A stretch of 64,000 nt of DNA from Iris pallida (taxonomy: Eukaryota; Streptophyta; Magnoliopsida; Asparagales; Iridaceae): NCBI GenBank assembly GCA_029216955.1, contig JANAVB010042223.1, positions 60,795 to 124,794 on the forward strand, given 5' to 3'. Below the pieces are notes generated by a model. The model saw only the letters and a program-made list of their open reading frames with translations. It was not told the DNA's origin and did no database searches. The translations under genes and the position numbers were made by a program. How positions within the stretch are numbered: position 1 is the stretch's first letter; the number at the start of each line of letters is the position of its first letter. Positions 13,103 to 25,510 of this stretch are shown here, one piece after another.

Positions 13103-13577
13103 AAATTATATGTCTACGAAACTAGAATGACGATACGAACCCAACGGTATCCCCAGAATTGGATTTCGTTGACCCGATCTCAATTTGGCCCGTTGACCAG
13201 AACATGGAATTCCGGTTTGCACGGAAATGCGTGTCGGAGTCAAAGTTCTCAAAACTCAGCAAACTATATGTCAACGAGTCCAGAATGACGATAGGAACTC
13301 AACGGTATATCCGGAATTGGATTTCGATGAGCCGATCTCAAAATGACCCGTTGACCCGGATATTGGTATCCGATTTGTACCAAAATGCGTGCCGGATCCA
13401 ATGTCCACCAAAACCTAGCAAATTATATGTCAACGAGTCCAGAATGACGATACGAACTCAATAGTATATCCGGAATTGGATTTCGATGAGCCGGCGTCAA
13501 AAAGTCCCGTTGACTCAGAATGTGGGACCTACTTTGCACCGAAAAATGTGCCTGGGCCCACGTTCTCCAAATCTAAC
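13103..13577 (+). repeat. 158-bp tandem array, three units, in A 3' LTR
   Basis: Units start with aaa(t/c)tatatgtc at 13103, 13261 and 13420, and a fourth degenerate start occurs at 13578. Shared landmarks per unit are the agaatgacgatacgaac block, ggtat.tcc.gaattgga, gcccgttgacc-type and ccg.tttgcacc.aaaatg.gtg. Period lengths are 158, 159 and 158. The sequence upstream (12950-13100) is a further diverged unit. Confidence 0.9.
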
Positions 13578-14109
13578 AAATTTTATATGAAAACAAGCCA
13601 GAACGATGCCACGAGTCTAATGGTGGTGTCAGAAATGAAATTTGGAGTCCCGTGTTCAAAAATAAAATTTTACAAGTTGGAAATTACGAATTCGGACGGC
13701 CAACTTTGGCGTCGAATTCAACCAATCAAACAAGCTCACATTGAAACAAAACTGGAGGAGTAGTAAGAGGGTTATACCAGCTTCGCACAGGAACTGGTAG
13801 CACGCCAAAAGGAGCTGCGGTGGAGGAGATACAAGCTGACGAAGTTGGCCCCACGAAACTGTCCAACTTTAATACAATTTAAACGGTCAACTTGGTGGCC
13901 GGTTTTGATGTATCAAACGATAAAATTAACGGACGAAAATTGACAGGGGTGAAGGCGGATATACCGAGATTGTGACGGAACGAAGAAATCGCCGATCCAA
14001 CGATCGGATTCCCGGAAAAATGCGTGCAAAGTTGCTGCGACGGAACGCAATTTCATTCTCGTTCCCGAGCTCGTCACGAGGGGACGTCGTGCAAAATGCA
14101 CGAATCGCC

Positions 14110-14540
14110 TATTCGGTACGTCGGGGAAGAACGTGGCAGCCACAGGGTGGCTCGCCGAAGTGGGGCGCACCCATGGGGGGGTCGCCGGAGTAACGGCGGC
14201 CGACGGCGGCAGCGGATACGTTCGCACGTGCGCACGCCATGCAGCGCAGCTGCTGCTGCCGCGCGCTGGTGGCGCGCTGGCCGGGCGCGGCAGCTGCGGC
14301 GGTGGCCACGACTGTGTGGGCGGTGGCTCGCGGCCATGGCGGTGGGGGCACGGCGGCTGCGATGGTGTTTTGGTTGATGATGGTGGTGGCTCGGTTTTTA
14401 TGAGGAGGAGGAAAAGAGGAGGAGAATGGGGTTGTGCGGTGGTGGAGGAGTGGAGTTTGGTCGACGGCCGACCAGGGGGGGTGGTCCTGCTATGGAGCTC
14501 GGGTGAGGAGGAGGAAGTGGTCGGGTTGTGTGAAGAAGAA
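14110..14540. other. GC-rich, CpG-rich island inside A 3' LTR
   Basis: Strongly G+C-rich with runs such as ggcggcc and gcgcgctgg, in otherwise AT-rich surroundings. The equivalent block lies at about 29440-29900. In element orientation it lies between the LTR start and the tandem repeats, probably in or near the transcribed leader; function is not known. Confidence 0.7.
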
Positions 14541-15666
14541 AGGAGGAAGGTTGTTGGTAATGTTGTTGTTGGTGTAGTTGTGTGTGAAGGAAAAAATAAT
14601 AGAGTGGGAGAGAGAAAGAGATGTAATAATGTGAGGGGGAAAATTAATGAGGGAAAAATAGAGAGAGAAAAAGAGATTCTCTCCATATTAGAGTTAGGGC
14701 CGGCCAAGAAGAAAAATTGTGAGAGTGGGTGTTGGAAAAAAATTGTAGGGTGAGGATTGATTGAGGGAAATCAAGGGTAGTAATTAATTATAGGAATTTT
14801 GGTCATTCCTATAGGGATTTAAATAAATAGAGATTCTAATAAATATTGAAATAGGTAAACATGATATTTAATATTATTTTTGGTCGAAGAAAGTGAGGGT
14901 GTCAAGATGGAGGGTAACATGGAGCTGGACTGGACTCGGTGGAGCCTGATTGGGTCAAAACCGGATATTGTGCAAAAATCAAATTAAAATTAGGTGTCGA
15001 TGATCATGGGTAAATAAGTAGCACATGGGGATTCCAATAAATTGGATACAAGTGTCGGACGGGTAGTAGGCTCAATGTGGGCCATGTCCATAATTGGGGC
15101 TGACAGGTTTTTGGTCGACAGGGGACCCATAAATCAAGATGGAAGATAAATGTGACACCGTGGGGTGAAATAAAATCGGATCACGTGTCAGGAAAGTTGT
15201 GCGAAGCAAATGGAGCACAAAATGGCGTGTCTGAGTGGGACACGAAGGTCATGGGTGACGAGCGTCTCGAGTAGATCATGCATGAGAAGTTGGTTTCAAG
15301 AAAATAACTGGTCTTGTGCTCCTAAATTAAAAGTCACGGTAACGTGCTAATAATGATCAAGGAAAAGAGTGGGAAAGTTAATTAATGATCAAATGGTCTA
15401 ATTCGACCCGAAGTTCAGCGAAGCAAAAAGAGCACAAGGGAACAAGTTTGAGTGGGATACTATATACCATCTTGAAGGTAATCCTGTCCACTCCAAAACT
15501 CGTGAAGAAGATTTCCAGAGTTGAACATCCCTGACACTCCAAATATCAAAGGCACGGAAAAGCACACTTAAGGAAAAATAACAGAATAAATTATTTATCG
15601 AAACCAATCAATCAGAAAATAAAAAAAAAATGAAAAAAAATCAACCCGAAATACTGGGTGCTCACA

Positions 15667-15732
15667 TCCTACCCACCTTATAAAAATTTTGTCCTCGAAA
15701 TTAAAATATCCATACTCCTTCTAGGTTAAACC
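15667..15732 (-). mobile_element. 3' internal end of element A with polypurine tract and pol C-terminus relic
   Basis: On the minus strand, AATTTCGAGGACAAAATTTT precedes ATAAGGTGGGTAGGA and then the LTR start TGTGAGCACCC. The first part translates as NFEDKI, matching the very end of chromovirus pol (the K element has EFEDKI at the same place). The purine-rich GGTGGGTAGGA would prime plus-strand synthesis. Confidence 0.7.
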
Positions 15733-15737
15733 CCCAC
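15733..15737 (+). other. Left target-site duplication of element B (cccac)
   Basis: The bases cccac immediately precede the LTR start TGTCACGACC; the same five follow the right LTR at 24014-24018. Confidence 0.95.
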
Positions 15738-16349
15738 TGTCACGACCCGTACCCGCTTTTCGGATACGAAGCGTGTCCAAGCCCAGCTATGTATCGAACG
15801 GACTCCAGCCCATCTCGAATACGTAAACGCTGTCAAGGCTATGGTTTCTGCCAAATCATGGCAATGTAATCTATATCTCAATCCACAATAAGAATATAAA
15901 ACATGAATGAACACCATGGTCGTGGTTTGTAGCCCACTACCATAAATATTCGATAAGACTCTAAAGGAAATAACAAGAGTCTAAACTGAATTAAGAAACA
16001 TGATATCTCATGATAAGGAATGTAAAGCACGAAAAGATAACAACGTAATAATGATACCTGAATCCCACAAGAATCGCAAATCCTCCGCTATCCAGAACTA
16101 CTAGCTAACTCCATGCAATCGCTAAACCTGAGGAGATCATCAGGTCCTCAGAGGACATAGCAAGATACATAATATACATGCCTATCTAATAGTTTTATCA
16201 TACGCAAGGAAATAAACAAGAAAGAACAAGGACAAGACAAATGACTACGAACACAAACACGAACACGAATACGAACACGAATATGAACACTAGAACAACT
16301 ACGTATAAATGAACTGCCGGATGAACGAAACACGATGATCAATGGAAGA

Positions 16350-16800
16350 AACCAAACCCTCGTCCCGAGTGTGGACTCACTGGTTTGAAACAAACACTAA
16401 CCCTCGTCCCGAGTGTGGACTCTCTGGTCAGTACTAACCCTCGTCCCGAGTGTGGACTCTCTGGTCAATACTAACCCTCGTCCCGAGTATGGACTCTCTG
16501 GTCAGTACTAACCCTCGTCCCGAGTGTGGACTCTCTGGTTAGTTCACGGCAAGGCACCCTCGTCCCGAGTGTGGACTCTCTGGTGCAAATACAACATCCT
16601 TGTCCCGTGTGTGGACTCTCTGATGTAAACACCCTCGTCCCGAGTGTGGACTCTCTGGTGCAAGTCAAGTCAAGTCTACACCCTCGTCCCGAGCGTGGAC
16701 TCTCTGGTGTAATAATCGACATCCTAGTCCCTAGTGTGGACTCACGGATGTAAACAGATCAAGAAAAACACCCTCGTCCCATGTGTAGACTCTCTGGTGC
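16350..16800 (+). repeat. Minisatellite, about 37-bp unit, 11 copies, in B 3' LTR
   Basis: Eleven copies of ACCCTCGTCCCGAGTGTGG followed by actctctgg and a variable 5-20 base tail. The first copies are spaced 37 bases apart, later ones 35-49. Some cores vary (cccgtgtgtgg, ccctagtgtgg). The same 11 copies with the same order of variant tails are in the other B LTR, so the array is older than this insertion. Confidence 0.95.
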
Positions 16801-18289
16801 CAAGGACAACAATGTCAAGGATTTAGCAGTTCACTTACACGTACTCGTTCTATGACACGACTCAAGCAAGGTACTGACGAGAACTCCAAATATGAAACAC
16901 AAGGCTAAAACATGAACATGGCTATAAACAATAAAAACAACTCCACAAAAATAACACGAAAAGCACATGTCCATAAATAATCAAATAACTAAAAAATGAA
17001 AAAAAATGCATGTAAGTAAAACTGTAGAGGAAGGCAAGGTATACTTGCCTGGAAGTTGCACGCAGATCCAACAAAAATACAGTTAACTGCCAAGCCATGC
17101 AGTCCAAGTCCTCACAACTATCTCCGAAAGCTGAAACAGACAATGCCAACAGTCTCAGAATAGTCAAATTAGCTAGGATTGCCTGTCCTTAAGTCCAATT
17201 CTGGACACAGAGGCAAAACGGTAATTTCGGGCAAAAACGGTATCTGCCGTTGGACCCGTTTTGCACCGAAAAGCGTGCCAGAGTCATTGGTCTCTAAAGT
17301 CGTCAAACTACATGTCTACAGATCCAGTTTTTCGATACGAACCCAACCGTATATCCAAAGTTGGATTCCGGCGGGCCGTGCACAAAATCGTCCGTCGAGT
17401 CGGACCGGGGGCCCACGATACGGCAATTTTGTCAACTGTCTCAGAATCGGACCAAACTTGGCATACAGGACCAGAAAAACGATACGGTCCTGTTGACATA
17501 AGTTTCCTCTCGATCTGACGATGGAGAATTTGCAAAGTGCACGATACGGTGAATTTCGACGGATACGCATCAAATTTATCGCGCACACGCAACCAATTTG
17601 AATTTCGTCAAAGCCCACACGACCACGAAGCCGATACGCAGCTTTCGATACCTTCGGTGTACGACCACGTCGCTCGGTTTGGCGGGATGCACGTCGTGTG
17701 GATGGATTTCTATTATTTTTTAAAATAGTTTTCTAAGTTTTTTCCTGATTTTCACACACCGATTTCTCGACGCACACTAGCTGAAATTAAAAACTACAAA
17801 AAGGAAATCGAAGGCCTCTATGTTGTCTAAACTTTCTTAGATTAAAACTTTTTATAAAAACCTTTCTACTGTTCGTGAGTCGGCTTCAAAAAGGGGGTCT
17901 CGCAGTGTTTACACTGTTCTTAAGGGCATGGTTTTTTCGGGAATTTTTACTTCGATTCTTGAACCATACGATCAAGTTGCACTCAATCGATTTGATAGGA
18001 TTTTATCTTGGTTATATTGGCTATCCGTAGCAAGTTATGGATCGAAAAACGATAGAGAATACTCGAAGAAATTCGGTCGAGAAGTGTACCTCACTGCTGT
18101 CTATAAACAGAGCAGCGCTCTGTTTCCGTCGACCACCGCGGATTGGGCGGCGCTCCGGCGCCTGTCACAGCGGTGCAGGGCGGCGCGCGTGGTCGTCCAG
18201 AGGTGGAAAGTCGACTGGGGTGGCGTCCATGGTGGCGCGACTAGGTTTTTTCCTTGATTTTTGTTTCCGAACTCCCTTCTCGGTTAAAC

Positions 18290-18303
18290 TTCATATATAT
18301 AAG
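18290..18303 (-). promoter_or_regulatory. TATA-like box in B 3' LTR
   Basis: The minus strand reads GCTTATATATATGAAG here, within otherwise mixed sequence and conserved in the other LTR near 22777-22790. Its position fits a core promoter in element orientation. The motif is nearly palindromic, so orientation is taken from the element. Confidence 0.4.
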
Positions 18304-18637
18304 CTTCTCTCGGTTTGGCTTTATCATCAGAGGGGTTTCCCCGCTCGGGCTGGGGAGCTGGGTTCACTCAGCTGGCTCGGCCCAATGGCTGGAGTGGTAT
18401 TGGCTGTGGGGCTCAGTTGGTGAGGCTTTGGGCTGCTATGAGGTTAAAGATTTGATTTAATGAAGATCATAACTTTGAACATGCAAGAACCGAGAATAGA
18501 CTCGTTCTTCTCAGTGCTTGGATGTAATCTGATGAGGGGAAAAATGGATTGGGCCGGGCTGTTACTGCTCGGGTGGGGCTATGGGTTTTGTTTGTTTTTA
18601 TTATTTCACTTTCTATTTCCTTTTTCTTTTCTTTTTC

Positions 18638-18642
<5 letters not shown>

Positions 18643-18716
<74 letters not shown>

Positions 18717-18776
18717 AAAATATATATCTAGGTACATATAAAAAATATATATCTAGGTATAAAAAATATATAAAAA

Positions 18777-18863
<87 letters not shown>

Positions 18864-19025
18864 ATATCTAGGTACAATTATACGTATATTTATATATACA
18901 TGTCATATACGCCTATATATATTTATATATATACACCACACATTTATACATATATATTCACATATACATTTATATATCCAATTATTTACTCTATATATAT
19001 ATATATATACACACCAATATATATA
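18643..19025. repeat. (TA)n-rich segment in B 3' LTR
   Basis: Two long (TA)n tracts with tatatatctaggta spacers and TATA/CACA-type sequence up to 19025. The other LTR has a much shorter (TA)n plus a T-run at 23170-23192, so the tract has expanded or contracted since insertion. Confidence 0.9.
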
Positions 19026-19602
19026 TAATTTAGATAAATTACATAGAGTCGAAAATATTTGTTAAAGGAAATTATTTACTAAAATATCAATAAACATTAT
19101 TTAATATCCAGAACTCATAATATATATATTTAACTAAAATTTGGGGAAAACGTCTACTAGGTTACTGAATTAAAATACTACCACCCAACGCATGTCTACA
19201 CGGTCGTTTTGGGATGCACTACATGACTACCTGGGCTTGGGCTTGGTTTGGGTCCAGCCTGGCCAATTTGGTTCAACCGGGTCACTCAACGTCAAATAAT
19301 ATAATAATAATAAATAATTAACTATTTATAATAGTCATGTCACAACTTGGCCTGGTTTTCCTAGTTAGGACATCCCTATGGCTAGGTTTTCCCGGGCATG
19401 ACTAGTACACTAGTCAAGGCACACTGCTACATCTCCCGTGCCACAAATCCTAGTCGTCTAGTACTTCAAAACTCCATTATGGCTAAAGTCATATACCGTA
19501 ATAATAACTAAATAATTAATTCTAAAATTCTAAAAATCACAATTTAAATCAAATGAAAAATAATAAAAAAATAATTCAAGATTTCCGGGAAGGGGAGCTG
19601 CA

Positions 19603-20200
19603 AATCTACCCACCTTAAAAATAATTTCGTTCTCGAAATTCTAATTTCTAATTATTCCTAAAAATTCAAAAGGAAGTCTACTATTATCTAAATCTCTTTA
19701 AATTTAATTCCTCAAAATAGTTTACAACCTTTCCCTAGTAATTTTGTAACTACGAAATCTCGAGGACTTCTACCCACCTTAGGTCACACTACTCCCTTGA
19801 AACACGGGTCACTAAAATCTTATGATCCTCTAACTAGTGGCTAATAATTCTACCAAATTATCTATGACATATGGTATCTACAATCTCTCATATCTACAAG
19901 CAACCAGTTATTCAATAATCAAGCAATATTATACTATAACTTAGGAATCTCTGATGAATCCTAGACAGCACGATCGTTCGTCACCTCGAAATAAAAAGGA
20001 CGAGAATCAATGGTATGGAAAGCAAGGACGTTTAATCGAGAGAAAATACGGAGTTTTCAAGAACGTAGAGAATTTCTAGAAGAATTTTCAAGGCAGAGTG
20101 GATTAAGATATCTAAGGTTTAGTCAAGTCGCAGGCTCGTACCAGTACAGTTACGTAACCGGTACGATATGCTCTGACCTGCATGGGACACCAAAAAAACT
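19603..20200 (-). mobile_element. Internal region of element B
   Basis: Only 598 bases. On the plus strand it starts aatctacccacctta, the inverse of a GGTGGGTAGATT polypurine tract, and continues with the tttcg.tctcgaaatt relic of the chromovirus pol end. A second ctacccacctta with tctcgaggac occurs at 19756-19781. At the other end cctgcatgggacacc at 20178-20192 is the primer-site-like sequence shared with A and K. An apparent ORF at 20010-20354 runs into the LTR and has no domain. Confidence 0.85.
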
Positions 20201-23140
20201 TGTCACGACCCGTACCCGCTTTTCGGATACGAAGCGTGTCCAAGCCCAGCTACGTATCGAACGGACTCCAGCCCATCTCGAATACGTAAACGCTGTCAAG
20301 GCTATGGTTTCTGCCAAATCATGGCAATGCAGTTTATATCTCAATCCACAATAAGAATATGAAACATGAATGAACACCATGGGTCGTGGTCTGCAGCCCA
20401 CTACCATAAATGTTCGATAAGACTCTAAAGGAAATAATAAGAGTCTAAACAGAATCAAGAAACATGATATCTCATGATAAGGAATGTAAAGCACGAAAGG
20501 ATAACAACGTAATAATGATACCTGAATCCCACAAGAATCGCAAATGCTCCGCCATCCAGAACTACTAGCTAACTCCATGCAATCACTAAACCTGAGGAGA
20601 TCATCAGGTCCTCAGAGGACATAGCAAGATACATAATATACATGCCTATCTAACAGTTTTATCATGCGCAAGGAAATAAACAAGAAAGAACAAGGACAAG
20701 ACAAATGACTATGAACACAAACACGAATACGAATACGAACACGAAAATGAACACTAGAACAACTACGTATAAATGAACTGCCGGATGAACGAAACACGAT
20801 GATCAATGGAAGAAACCAAACCCTCATCCCGAGTGTGGACTCACTGGTTTGAACTAAACGCTAACCCTCGTCCCGAGTGTGGACTCTCTGGTCAGTACTA
20901 ACCCTCGTCCCGAGTGTGGACTCTCTGGTCAATACTAACCCTCGTTCCGAGTGTGGACTCTCTGGTCAGTACTAACCCTCGTCCCGAGTGTGGACTCTCT
21001 GGTTAGTTCATGGCAAGGCACCCTCGTCCCGAGTGTGGACTCTCTGGTGCAAATACTACATCCTCGTCCCGTGTGTGGACTCTCTGATATAAATACCCTC
21101 ATCCCGAGTGTGGACTCTCTGGTGCAAGTAAAGTCAAGTCTACACCCTCGTCCCGAGCGTGGACTCTCTGGTGCAATAATCGACATTCTAGTCCCTAGTG
21201 TGGACTCACGGATGTAAACAGATCAAGAAAAACACCCTCGTCCCGTGTGTGGACTCTCTGGTGCCAAGGACAACAATGTCAAGGATTTAGCAGTTCACTT
21301 ACATGTACTCGTTCTATGACACGACTCAACAAAGGTACTGGCGAGAACTCCAAATGTGAAACACAAGGCCCAAACATGAACATGGCTATAAACAATAAAA
21401 ACAACTCCACAAAAATAACACAAAAAGCACATGTCCATAAACAATCAAATAACTGAAAAACGAAAGAAAATGCATGTAAGTAAAACTGTAGAGGAAGGCA
21501 AGGTATACTTGCCTGGAAGTTGCACGCAGATCCAACAAAAATACAGTTAACTGCCAAGCCATGCAGTCCAAGTCCTCATAACTACCTCCAAAAGCTGAAA
21601 CAGACAATGCCAACAGTCTCAAAATAGTCAAATTAGCTAGGATTGCCTATCCTTAAGTCCAATTCTGGACACAGGGGCAAAACGGTAATTTCGGGCAAAA
21701 ACGGTGTCCGCCGTTGGACCCGTTTTGTACCGAAAAGCGTGCCAGAGTCAATGGTCTCTAAAGTCGTCAAACTATATGTCTACAGATCCAGTTTTCTGAT
21801 ACGAACCCAACCGTATGTCCAAAGTTGGATTCCGGCAGGCCGTGCACAAAATCGTCCGTCGAGTCGGACCGGGAGGCCCGCGATACGGCAATTTTGTCAA
21901 CTGTCTCAGAATCGGACCAAACTTGGCATACAGGACCAGAAAAATAATACGGTCCTGTTGGCGTAAGTTTCGTCTCGATTTGACGAGCGTACACAAAGTA
22001 ATTGGAGAATTTGCAAAGTACACGATACGGTGAATTTCGACGGATACGCATCAAATTCGTCGCGCACACGCGGCCAATTTGAATTCCGTCAAAGCCCACA
22101 CGACCATGAAGCCGATACGCAGCTTTCGATGCCTTCGGTGCACGACCATGTCGCCCGGTTTGGCGGGACGCACGTCGTGTGGATGGATTTCTATTGTTTT
22201 TGAAAACAGTTTTCTAAGTTTTTTCCTGATTTTCACACGCCGATTTCTCGACGCACACTAGCTGAAATTAAAAACTGCAAAAAAGGAAATCGAAGGCCTC
22301 TATGTTGTCTAAACTTTCTTAGATTAAAACTTTTTATAAAAACCTTTCTACTGTTCGTGAGTCGGCTTCAAAAAGGGGGTCTCGCAGTGTTTACACTGTT
22401 CTTAAGGGCATGGTTTTTTCGGGAATTTCTACCTCGATTCTTGAACCATACGATCAAGTTGCACTCAATCGATTTGATGGGATTTTATTTCGGTTATATT
22501 GGCTATCCGTAGCAAGTTATGGATCGAAAAACGATAGAGAATACACGAAGAAATTCGGTCGAGAAGTGTATCTCACTGATGTCTATAAACAGAGCAGCGC
22601 TCTATTTCCGTCGGCCACCGCGGATTGGGCGGCGCTCCGGCGCCTGTCACGGCGGTGCAGGGCGGCGCGCGTGGTCGTCCAGAGGTAGGAAGTCGACTGG
22701 GGTGGCGTCCACGGTGGCGCGGCTAGGTTTTTTTTCTTGATTTTTGTTTCCGAACTCCCTTCTCAGTTAAACTTCATATATATAAGCTTCTCTCGGTTTG
22801 GCTTTATCATCAGAGGGGTTTCCCCGCTCGGGCTGGGGAGCTGGGTTCACTCAGCTGGCTCGGCCCAATGAGGAACTGGGTTTGGCCTTGGCTGGAGTGG
22901 TATTGGCTGTGGGGCTCAGTTGGTGAGGCTTTGGGCTGCTACGAGGTTAAAGATTTGATTTAATGAAGATCATAACTTTGAACATGCAAGAACCGAGAAT
23001 AGGCTCGTTCTTCTCAGTGCTTGGATATAATCTGATGAGGGGAAAAATGGATTGGGCCGGGCTGTTACTGCTCGGGTGGGGCTATGGGTTTTGTTTGTTT
23101 TTATTATTTCACTTTCTATTTCCTTTTTCTTTTCTTTTTC

Positions 23141-23188
<48 letters not shown>

Positions 23189-23194
23189 TTTTAC

Positions 23195-23229
<35 letters not shown>

Positions 23230-24013
23230 CACAATTATACGTATGTATATATACACACACACATACATATATATTATATATATCTAATTATACGTATATT
23301 TATATATACATGTCATATACGCCTATATATATTTATATATATATACACCACACATTTATACATATATATTCACATATACATTTATATATCCAATTATTTA
23401 CTCTCTCTCTATATATATATATATACACCAATATATATATAAATTAGATAAATTACATAGAGTCGAAAATATTTGTTAAAGGAAATTATTTACTAAAATA
23501 TCAATAAACATTATTTAATATCCAGAACTCATAATATATATATTTAACTACAATTTGGGAAAAACGTCTACTAGGTTACTGAATTAAAATACTACCACCC
23601 AACGCATGTCTACACGGTCGTTTGGGATGCACTACATGACTACCTGGGCTTGGGCTTGATTTGGGTCCAGCCTGGCCAATTTGGTTCAACCGGGTGACTC
23701 AACGTCAAATAATATAATAATAATAAATAATTAACTATTTATAATAGTCATGTCACAACTTGGCCTGGTTTTCCTAGTTAGGACATCCCTATGGCTAGGT
23801 TTCCCCGGGCATAACTAGTACACTAGTCAAGGCACACTGCTACATCTCCCGTGCCACAAATCCTAGTCGTCTAGTACTTCAAAACTCCACTATGGCTAAA
23901 GTCATATACCGTAATAATACTAAATAATTAATTCTAAAATTCTAAAAATCACAATTTAAATCAAATAAAAAATAATAAAAAATAATTCAAGATTTCCGGA
24001 AAGGGGAGCTACA
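20201..24013 (-). repeat. 5' LTR of element B
   Basis: Second LTR of B in the same orientation as the first. It holds the 11-copy minisatellite at about 20818-21265, the A-related block at 21625-21940, and a shorter TA tract at 23144-23170. It has one 30-base segment (near 22868) missing from the other LTR. Ends at acttcaag-like context ggggagctaca, followed by the cccac duplication. Confidence 0.93.
20818..21265 (+). repeat. Minisatellite, about 37-bp unit, 11 copies, in B 5' LTR
   Basis: Counterpart of the array in the other B LTR, with the same unit order and about the same length. Individual bases differ (for example tcatcccgag in the first copy and tcgttccgag in the fourth). Confidence 0.95.
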
Positions 24014-24839
24014 CCCACAACCAAGTCCCAGAACTTAAACAATCATACCATCAAAAGAACGACATACAGGGTCATGGCATACGGTGGTAGTGAAAGTCTC
24101 ATCTAGGTATATTAGTCATGCTAAACCAAAACGGTCATAGGGTATCAAAACACACAAGCAATCTAGGGTGCTAAAATAGAAAAGTTACAGAAATAATAAT
24201 CATCAAAACTGTAAGGCGGTCTACCATCCTATATGAAAACTGGTATCATCAAAATAAAATAAAAATAAAACAAAGGTAACTACCAATTATCTGAAAAAGG
24301 GTACTATTCAAGGAAAGATCAAAATCACTAGTTAAGGAATGAAAGTCAATTGCATTGAAAATCCAATCACAATATATATATTTAGAGAGAGAGTGTTAGA
24401 GAAGGAAAAGCTAGCATTATGTAAATGTTATATGGTTTGTGTGTGTATGGGTGTATGTGAACAGGTTCATATGGTTAGTTAGTAGGCATATGTATAGGAG
24501 GATTTTGGATTTAAGACAATAGCTATCAAGTTACACTACTCATGGCATATGGGTTAACAATCTACAATATACAACCTATTAAATCATAACATGCATGGCT
24601 AACCATATATATATATAAAAAGGTAGAGACTTAGTTATGTATCTATATACATTATAACATGTATGCCTAAGCTCTATATATATATATATATATATATCTA
24701 TCTAGATATATAATCATAACATAGAGGGGAAGGGTGTGGTTACATGACAATGTATACTAAGTTAGAGTGTGTGTGTGTGTGTGTGTGTCCTTGTACAGGG
24801 TTATAGCTTAGTATTGAAAGGTTAAACCCAGTTTTAGTT

Positions 24840-25510
24840 TAGCATTTACATACAAAATCTGAAAATAAGCTAACATTTAAACCAGTGTAATATTAACATA
24901 ATGCAGTCTCAGATTTTAGGGTTTTGAAACATCACCACCAATCTCAACGCTCCCAATACATCCTAACATGATAGAGAAGAAACCCTAACATACTATCAAT
25001 ACATTTATCTACGCATACAGTTCAATATTACATGTTAAATCTGAAATTGAACTAATCATTGGAAATCAATGTGAAAATGTTAACATGTATTCAGTTTTCA
25101 GGATTTTGGAGAAATTTGAATATCAAAACCAACTCAATGTTTATCACAAACTAACATGTAAGAATATGAAATCTAACATTATATCCCTACAACAACAATG
25201 TACACAGCTCTAAATATTACATTTAAAACAACAATTTGAACTAACATTTAAAATCCCGTATTAAGGGTTAATATGTACACAGTCTTAGATTTGACAATTT
25301 TAACACAAGACTCAACCAAATTTTTTTTGAATTGAAACTCTATGTATAACATACATGTGCAGTGATGTAAACATAACTAATAACATGAAATCTATATTTG
25401 AATTACGAATTTAAGCTGGAAAAAGCAGAGAATCAAAAATATTGGGGTTTGAAAATTTAAACATTAACGACATATTAATATGTATTCAGATAGGTGGAAA
25501 TCAAATGTAG
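24840..25510. repeat. Degenerate tandem repeat of about 180 bp inside element A
   Basis: Four loosely similar blocks begin with an acat-t-aaatctgaaa-t...gaactaacatt landmark near 24843, 25025, 25217 and 25380, and each has a later tatgtattcag/ttttaggattttg landmark. Spacings of 182, 192 and 163 suggest an old tandem array. Confidence 0.45.

Larger units (their letters stand above)
11334..15666 (-). repeat. 3' LTR of element A
   Basis: Aligns along its full length with 26678-31015; by eye about 95 percent identity in sampled stretches, with many C/T and G/A differences at CG sites. In plus order it contains an 18-bp minisatellite, TTGAC-type short repeats, a roughly 158-bp tandem array, a very GC-rich block (about 14110-14540) and a purine-rich gagagagaaagaga stretch. 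ORFs of up to 264 codons in the GC-rich block are open on both strands at once and have no domain, so I do not call them genes. Confidence 0.93.
15738..19602 (-). repeat. 3' LTR of element B
   Basis: Aligns with 20201-24013 throughout. Differences include longer (TA)n tracts at 18643-18712 and 18780-18855 and scattered transitions (about 4 percent in the first 210 bases by eye). Plus-strand segments near 17165-17480 resemble the tandem-repeat region of the A LTR (agctaggattgcct, ccgttttgcaccgaaaa), showing that the two families are related. Confidence 0.93.
15738..24013 (-). mobile_element. LARD-like LTR retrotransposon B inside A (3.8-kb LTRs, 598-base internal region)
   Basis: LTRs 15738-19602 (3,865 bases) and 20201-24013 (3,813 bases) bracket only 598 internal bases. 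Both start TGTCACGACCCGTACCCGC on plus and end GGGGAGCTRCA. Target duplication cccac. In element orientation (minus) the 5' LTR is the right one. There is no coding sequence, so LTRs make up 93 percent of the element. It inserted about 70 bases inside the 3' internal end of A. Confidence 0.93.

Noticed and set aside
13913..14753. Open frames of 264 codons (minus) and 206 codons (plus) in the A LTR, with counterparts at 29462-30043
   Set aside because: Both strands are open in the same GC-rich, low-complexity block; the two LTR copies differ in reading frame and length, which argues against selection for protein.
16350..16800. CRISPR-like regular repeats with variable tails (also 20818-21265)
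   Set aside because: The units are nearly contiguous, spacing varies from 35 to 49 bases, tails are related to each other, and the array is duplicated in both LTRs of a plant retrotransposon. It is a minisatellite.
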